From positions 1-9,685 of the forward strand of contig JAOUKW010000139.1 of NCBI GenBank assembly GCA_029882335.1: a DNA stretch of 9,685 bases, in the 5' to 3' direction. Each line of letters begins with the position of its first letter. Positions within the stretch are counted from its first letter, which is position 1. The position numbers were made by a program, and so were the translations under genes. The stretch comes from Candidatus Heimdallarchaeota archaeon. Lineage in GTDB: Archaea; Asgardarchaeota; Heimdallarchaeia; Heimdallarchaeales; Kariarchaeaceae. The notes below the pieces were generated by a model. It was not told the origin of the DNA and searched no databases. It saw nothing but the letters and a program-made list of their open reading frames with translations. Below are positions 5,819-9,685 of this stretch, one piece after another.

Positions 5819-7888
5819 ATGACAAACAAACTAATTAATGAATCATCACCTTATCTGCAACAACATAAAACAAATCCTGTGAATTGGTGGCCATATGGAG
5901 AAGAAGCATTCAAGGAAGCAGAAGAACAGAATAAACCAATTTTCCTATCAATAGGATATTCCACTTGCCATTGGTGTCATGTTATGGCTAGAGAGTCATT
6001 TATGAATGTTGATACTGCCGATTTCATGAACCAACATTTTATCAATGTTAAAATGGATAGGGAAGAATATCCGGGAATAGATAGAATCTATCAAGAAGCA
6101 TTTCAAATAATGCATCAACGTGGTGGTGGGTGGCCATTGAGTTGTTATCTATTTCCAAATGGAAAACCTTTCTATATTGGTACCTATTTTCCAGACAAAC
6201 CAAGACATGGAATGCCTTCATTTATGCAAGTAAATGTACAGCTTATTGATTATTGGAAAAATAAAAAAGAACCATTATTAAAACAAACAGAGAATATGGA
6301 TAAAATTATTACCTCCATGTATAATGATTTTGTACCTATTACTTCTATATCAGAAGAGTTATATTATCGAGAATTGATCCATTTACAAAGTAATTTTGAT
6401 GCAACCAATGGAGGTATTGGAAAGGCACCCAAATTCCCAAGAATATCAACTTTAAGATTTATTCTACAAGAAGCAGCCTATAAAAATTTTCCTAAATTAA
6501 TGGATTTCATATTATTTTCACTCCATAAAATGGGAAAAGGTGGTATATATGATCAAATAGGAGGTGGATTTGCCAGATATAGTGTAGATTCCGCATGGAT
6601 TATCCCACATTTTGAAAAAATGTTATATGATAATGCAGGTTTGATTACAATAGGGGCAGAATTATATGCTTTGACAAAAGATGATTTCGTTAAATTCCTA
6701 GTTATGGATACAATTACATGGATAGCACGTGAGATGAGATCGCCGAATAAAATGTTTTTTAGTGCAGTCAATGCAGATTCAGAAGGTGTTGAAGGAAAAT
6801 TCTATATTTGGACAAAGGAGGAGATAAAATCAATTTTACTAGAAGACTTTGCCATTGCCGAGAAAAGATATGGAATAACGGATGAAGGTAATTTTCAAGA
6901 CCCACATAATCCCGATCTTAAAGGTCTGAATGTACTTCACATAAGTAACACCATAGATGATATCGCAAATCAATTAAAAATAAATTCAGAAAGAGTCATT
7001 GAGACTTTAAATTCTATTCGATTGAAAATATTTAATGTCCGAGAAAGTAGAATTAGACCTTCCACAGACGAAAAAATAATCACTGCATGGAATTCACAAA
7101 TGATTAAAGCACTATTTATCTCAGCAGATTTACTTTCATTCAAAGAAGCTGAAACTATTGCAATTTCATGTCTTAATCAATTAACAAACAGAGTTATCCG
7201 AGATAATTATGTTCTACGTACTATTATCGATACTTCTGAAAGACAAACAAAAATTATTGAGGGGGTATTGGATGATTATAGCTTTTTAATATCTAGCTTA
7301 TTAACTGCTTTCGAATCTACTGATTCATGGGAATACATCAGGATTGCTGACAATTTAGTAAAAATGGTTGATTCCAAATTTTATAATGTAGACAATAAAC
7401 TGTATCAATTAAATCCAATTGAAAGCAACCTATTAAATTCAGACATTGTACAATTTACAGATGATTCTATGGCTTCAGGAATAGGTGTGATGATTGAGAA
7501 TTTATTTAAACTAGGTAAATATATTGAAAATGAGGATTATGTAAAGAGAGGAGAGGAAATATCATTGATATTAATGGGGAAAAATTATAGTGGATCAATG
7601 AATCAAGTCTTTCTATCCACAACTAATTATTTGAGATATCCTGTTGAATTAGTTATGATTGGAGATCAAGAGTGGATGAGTGTATATAAATCAATTTATC
7701 TACCGAATCGTCTGATTTATAGATGGAATGAGAATAATAAAAATGATGGACGTCCTCAATGGAAAATTCTGGAAAATAGGGTAAATGTATCTAAACCCAC
7801 AGTTTTCCTTTGTAAAGGAATGACATGTTCATTACCTATTGAGAGTGAATCACAATTTATACAGGAGTTACAAACTATCTTTTCTTAA
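5819..7888 (+). CDS. YyaL/SSP411 (SPATA20)-type thioredoxin-domain protein
   Basis: A full-length (689 aa) member of the widespread DUF255/YyaL family, related to human SPATA20. The N-terminal thioredoxin-like domain (about residues 1-165) opens with the hallmark NESSPYLQQHKTNPVNWWPY and carries the CHWCH redox motif (C50, C53). The family motif GGGWPLSCYLFPNGKPF follows near residues 101-117. The rest (about 180-680) is an alpha/alpha toroid like N-acylglucosamine 2-epimerases and glycosidases, with GGIYDQIGGGFARYSVD and PHFEKMLYDNA as conserved landmarks. The C-terminus has the usual cysteine-bearing end (FLCKGMTC). No signal peptide is present, so it acts in the cytosol. The biochemical role of the family is not settled; a redox or sugar-related function is suggested by the domains only. 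Its TAA overlaps the stop of the convergent gene in a shared TTAA. Confidence 0.93.
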   Translation: MTNKLINESSPYLQQHKTNPVNWWPYGEEAFKEAEEQNKPIFLSIGYSTCHWCHVMARESFMNVDTADFMNQHFINVKMDREEYPGIDRIYQEAFQIMHQRGGGWPLSCYLFPNGKPFYIGTYFPDKPRHGMPSFMQVNVQLIDYWKNKKEPLLKQTENMDKIITSMYNDFVPITSISEELYYRELIHLQSNFDATNGGIGKAPKFPRISTLRFILQEAAYKNFPKLMDFILFSLHKMGKGGIYDQIGGGFARYSVDSAWIIPHFEKMLYDNAGLITIGAELYALTKDDFVKFLVMDTITWIAREMRSPNKMFFSAVNADSEGVEGKFYIWTKEEIKSILLEDFAIAEKRYGITDEGNFQDPHNPDLKGLNVLHISNTIDDIANQLKINSERVIETLNSIRLKIFNVRESRIRPSTDEKIITAWNSQMIKALFISADLLSFKEAETIAISCLNQLTNRVIRDNYVLRTIIDTSERQTKIIEGVLDDYSFLISSLLTAFESTDSWEYIRIADNLVKMVDSKFYNVDNKLYQLNPIESNLLNSDIVQFTDDSMASGIGVMIENLFKLGKYIENEDYVKRGEEISLILMGKNYSGSMNQVFLSTTNYLRYPVELVMIGDQEWMSVYKSIYLPNRLIYRWNENNKNDGRPQWKILENRVNVSKPTVFLCKGMTCSLPIESESQFIQELQTIFS

Positions 7889-8829
7889 GTTCCCCATTCT
7901 ATAGCCATAGTAGCAATAGAAAATCCAAGTCCAGTACCTGACACCAGTATTTTAGATCCTGGTTTAATTAATCCCTGTTCAATACCAAATTCAATTTGAT
8001 ATGGAATATCATTCATCCCCATATGTGGAACCTTGGTTAAACATTCCAACCCAGTTCTTTCAAGAGGGAATTGCATCGCCTCAAGAACTGTTTTAGTTGC
8101 CTGATATGTGGAACAACTAATTGCAATAAAATCTATATCCTTTGGCATGATTTTCATACTCACACAACCCTTTCTCATATGACCACCAAAAGATTTAATC
8201 ATAAATTTTGTTAAATCCACACCTTTTTGAAGATTAGCCAATGAATATTTTGCTTCATCATCAAATACGAACATATCTCTAAATTCAGCATTGGAGGTTA
8301 TTTCAGTAAAACGAACCATATTACCTTTTGATCGTTTTGAGTAGACTAATGCACCAATTGAATCCGCGAATAATGAATTTCCATCAGAATAATTATGTGT
8401 ATATTGGGTAATAAATTGCACATTTCCCACCGCTACGTTATTCACCTCGGCAGTAGAGAAATGAAGTCCAGCCAATTGAGCAGAAAGTACTACAGATGCA
8501 CATCCGAGCGAAAAATCAAACATAAACCCCTCTGTATCCGGAAATGCCCCCATAGTAACATCACTTGCACCAGATATATGCTTTTTATATCCATTATGAA
8601 CACCCATAAATCCCTGTATATCAGTGTGATCGATTTCTGCCATTTTCACAGCATTTCTTACATGATGCTGTAAACGATCTTGCCAAATTGATTCATCTTC
8701 ATATACATAGATTGCATCAACTGGATTTCGTATTAATATCCTCTTTGGAATATCTAGGTCTGCAACTGCTAGTTTCTTATCTCCTTTCTCATAACTCCAA
8801 CCAGTTAGTGCTAAATTTTGAAAAATCAT
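7885..8829 (-). CDS. thiolase-fold protein, KAS III/HMG-CoA synthase-like
   Basis: A 314-aa thiolase-superfamily protein most like 3-oxoacyl-ACP synthase III (FabH) or HMG-CoA synthase. The nucleophile region FDFSLGCASVVLSAQLAG (C110) and the C-terminal GLIKPGSKILVSGTGLGFSIATMAIEW are characteristic. The other catalytic residues are not standard. Where FabH has HQAN, this protein has STYQAT (242-245 YQAT), with no histidine. The later region that normally holds the catalytic Asn reads VPHMGMNDIP (H269, N273), displaced relative to FabH. It may therefore do acyl transfer or a different condensation, or use H269. Starting at ATG 8829, it has a TATA-like tract about 18-27 nt upstream, so it is probably leaderless. 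No fatty-acid or isoprenoid gene lies nearby to guide assignment. Its stop shares TTAA with the convergent YyaL-type gene. Confidence 0.85.
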   Translation of the reverse strand: MIFQNLALTGWSYEKGDKKLAVADLDIPKRILIRNPVDAIYVYEDESIWQDRLQHHVRNAVKMAEIDHTDIQGFMGVHNGYKKHISGASDVTMGAFPDTEGFMFDFSLGCASVVLSAQLAGLHFSTAEVNNVAVGNVQFITQYTHNYSDGNSLFADSIGALVYSKRSKGNMVRFTEITSNAEFRDMFVFDDEAKYSLANLQKGVDLTKFMIKSFGGHMRKGCVSMKIMPKDIDFIAISCSTYQATKTVLEAMQFPLERTGLECLTKVPHMGMNDIPYQIEFGIEQGLIKPGSKILVSGTGLGFSIATMAIEWGT

Positions 8830-8842
8830 GATGTATAAGAAA

Positions 8843-8856
8843 TTTATAAATAAATT
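8843..8856 (-). promoter_or_regulatory. TATA region of the thiolase-fold gene
   Basis: The minus strand reads AATTTATTTATAAA here. The tract covers about 14-27 nt before the ATG at 8829, so the exact box is ambiguous, but a leaderless start fits. Confidence 0.4.
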
Positions 8857-8915
8857 CCTTAATAATAATTACCTTAGTATTACTTGAAAGTTAAGTTCGT
8901 TCCGATATTTTTTTT

Positions 8916-8932
8916 CAGAAAAACGATTTCTG
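8916..8932. repeat. small inverted repeat in the divergent control region
   Basis: CAGAAA and TTTCTG form a perfect 6-bp inverted repeat around a 5-nt spacer (AACGA), directly after a run of eight T. It lies between the two divergent promoters, about 37 nt upstream of the E2 TATA box. It may be an operator, but a repeat this short can arise by chance. Confidence 0.3.
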
Positions 8933-8968
8933 CAGGATTTTATTATTGTCTAAGCAAATGAAGGTAAC

Positions 8969-8976
8969 TTTAAATA
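8969..8976 (+). promoter_or_regulatory. TATA box of the E2 operon
   Basis: TTTAAATA is centred near 8972, which predicts a transcript start near 8999. That is about 32 nt before the E2 ATG, so this transcript should have a real leader, unlike most other genes in the window. A GT-rich stretch (8981-9000) separates the box from the predicted start. Confidence 0.55.
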
Positions 8977-8999
8977 TAATGGTTGTGTTTGTGTGTTTG

Positions 9000-9019
9000 T
9001 GATGAATAGTGATTCATCA
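9000..9019 (+). promoter_or_regulatory. 8-bp perfect inverted repeat at the predicted 5' end of the E2 mRNA
   Basis: TGATGAAT and ATTCATCA are exact reverse complements around the loop AGTG. The element begins at the predicted transcription start and its last base is the first A of the AGGAG ribosome binding site. As RNA it could form a 5'-terminal hairpin that affects stability or ribosome access. As DNA it could be an operator covering the start site. The sequence alone does not separate these. Confidence 0.5.
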
Positions 9020-9023
9020 GGAG
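9019..9023 (+). promoter_or_regulatory. Shine-Dalgarno motif of the E2 gene
   Basis: AGGAG ends 7 nt before the ATG at 9031, a good spacing for pairing with the 16S rRNA tail. It is the clearest ribosome binding site in the window and fits the presence of a leader. Confidence 0.6.
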
Positions 9024-9030
9024 TAATTAA

Positions 9031-9555
9031 ATGTCGATTCGTCAAAAAAGAGTAGCTGATGATTATAAAATACTAAGAAATCTTCATAAAGATGGTGTTA
9101 TAGACCAAGTAAAAGGATTCGGAGGGAGCAAATCTGCAGATCATTTAGCAATTTCATTTAAAGGTCCTAAAGGTACACCATATCACAAAGGGATCTATAA
9201 ATTAGAGGTTAAATATGGTCCAAATTACCCATACAAACCACCTTATGTACGTTTGCACACACCTATTTGGCATCCTAATTATTGGCCCAATCCTAAAGAA
9301 TATCCAGGAAAAAGAAATATTTGTCTTGCTCTAGTGGATAATGAACTAGTTGGTAAACCAAATGGATGGTCCCCCGCAAAAAATATTGCAACAGTGATAC
9401 AATCAATTATTGCAATGATGCATGTTGAAGGTGCATTTTTCAATCCAACAGATGTTTTTAATAAAAAAGCAGCAGTTCAATTTATGAGGAATAAAAAGGA
9501 ATTTATAAATAAAGCCCAAGCAATAAATAAGAAATATGCAAAAGAGGGTTGGTAA
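9031..9555 (+). CDS. E2 ubiquitin-conjugating enzyme homologue (UBC fold)
   Basis: A 174-aa protein with a complete UBC core, expected to carry a ubiquitin-like modifier as a thioester. It opens with an E2-type first helix (KRVADDYKILRNLHK), followed by FKGPKGTPYHKGIYKLEVKY and YPYKPPYVRLHTPIWHPN. HPN is at 81-83, the catalytic cysteine is C98 in NICLALV, and WSPAKNIATVIQSI and FNPTD (137-141, like PNPDD) follow. N83 to C98 is 15 residues and C98 to W113 is also 15, against about 8 each in UBE2D-type enzymes, so both loops beside the active site are enlarged. A UEV (inactive variant) is unlikely because Cys is present. The start is supported by an AGGAG 7 nt upstream. The next gene overlaps its stop by one base. 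E1 and modifier genes are not in the window. E2 homology is confident; the target pathway is inference. Confidence 0.92.
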   Translation: MSIRQKRVADDYKILRNLHKDGVIDQVKGFGGSKSADHLAISFKGPKGTPYHKGIYKLEVKYGPNYPYKPPYVRLHTPIWHPNYWPNPKEYPGKRNICLALVDNELVGKPNGWSPAKNIATVIQSIIAMMHVEGAFFNPTDVFNKKAAVQFMRNKKEFINKAQAINKKYAKEGW

Positions 9556-9685
9556 TGACTGAAAAAAATCAAAATATTCCAGATATTTACATAAAATTAC
9601 TTGAGCGTGTTGAGAAAATAGAAAAATCGCTTGGTAAGGATATTGAATTTGAAGGAAATACAGAAATTCATTCCAAAGATGATAA
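9555..9685 (+). CDS. partial gene coupled to E2, product unknown (window edge)
   Basis: An open frame begins at the ATG of TAATG, sharing one base with the E2 stop, and stays open for 43 codons to the window end. A GAGGG motif 6 nt upstream is a plausible ribosome binding site. The visible part is highly charged, with a helical or coiled-coil-prone stretch (IYIKLLERVEKIEKSLGK, residues 12-29) followed by a polar, acidic segment. No domain can be recognised from this fragment. The tight coupling suggests the product works with the E2, for example as another part of a modifier pathway, but this is inference from position only. Confidence 0.65.
   Translation, partial: MTEKNQNIPDIYIKLLERVEKIEKSLGKDIEFEGNTEIHSKDD

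Noticed and set aside
8395..8673. 92-codon open frame antisense to the thiolase-fold gene
   Set aside because: It is rich in Cys, His, Ser and Arg in a non-protein-like way, lies fully within a well-supported gene, and has no promoter of its own.
8979..9002. 7-codon upstream frame (leader peptide) before the E2 gene
   Set aside because: The TATA box puts the transcript start near 8999, downstream of its ATG, so it should not be in the mRNA.
8999..9061. C/D box sRNA: GTGATGA at 8999-9005 and CTGATGA near 9055
   Set aside because: The motifs fit box C and D/C' loosely, but the second lies in the E2 coding sequence (Ala-Asp-Asp) and no terminal stem pairs the ends; chance is more likely.
1..9685. 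tRNA, rRNA, CRISPR array, insertion sequence or attachment site
   Set aside because: No cloverleaf-like GC-rich segment, spaced direct repeats, transposase motifs or terminal inverted repeats were seen on reading both strands.

Overview
The window looks like an AT-rich archaeal chromosome segment (about 30% GC by eye), most likely from a member of the Thaumarchaeota/Nitrososphaeria. Three things point there. The gene at 298-765 reads as TFE-beta, the archaeal RPC34/RPC39-like basal transcription factor. Almost every gene has its own TATA box about 22-30 nt before the start codon and no ribosome binding site, which is leaderless archaeal expression. The last full gene is an E2 ubiquitin-conjugating-enzyme homologue, found in only some archaeal lineages. 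The lineage is inference; the archaeal assignment is firmer.

Layout. An unrecognised 86-codon gene (12-272, +) converges on TFE-beta (298-765, -). A 431-bp AT-rich gap with no recognisable gene follows. Next come three + strand genes with separate promoters: an M24 Xaa-Pro peptidase (1197-2300), a two-helix membrane protein with a RING-like zinc domain (2362-2832, TTG start), and an alpha/beta hydrolase (2901-3842, GTG start). The hydrolase stops 4 nt from a convergent SAM methyltransferase (3847-4554, -). An APH-type phosphotransferase (4747-5772, +, probable TTG start) and a YyaL/SSP411-type thioredoxin-domain protein (5819-7888, +) follow. The latter shares a TTAA with the stop codon of a convergent KAS III/HMG-CoA-synthase-like protein (7885-8829, -). 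After a 201-bp divergent control region come the E2-like gene (9031-9555, +) and, sharing one base with it, the start of a further gene that runs off the window (9555 onward).

How the genes fit together. Most are independent single-gene transcripts for housekeeping or poorly characterised functions. The most interesting theme is a possible ubiquitin-like system: a full-length E2 with HPN and catalytic Cys, plus a membrane-anchored RING-like protein 6 kb upstream that could in principle be an E3. No E1, ubiquitin-like modifier or JAMM protease is visible here, so the pathway is a hypothesis. The E2 gene also differs in expression design: it has a leader of about 30 nt with an 8-bp perfect inverted repeat at the predicted transcript 5' end, directly followed by a Shine-Dalgarno motif. 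No tRNA, rRNA, CRISPR array, insertion sequence or attachment site was recognised.
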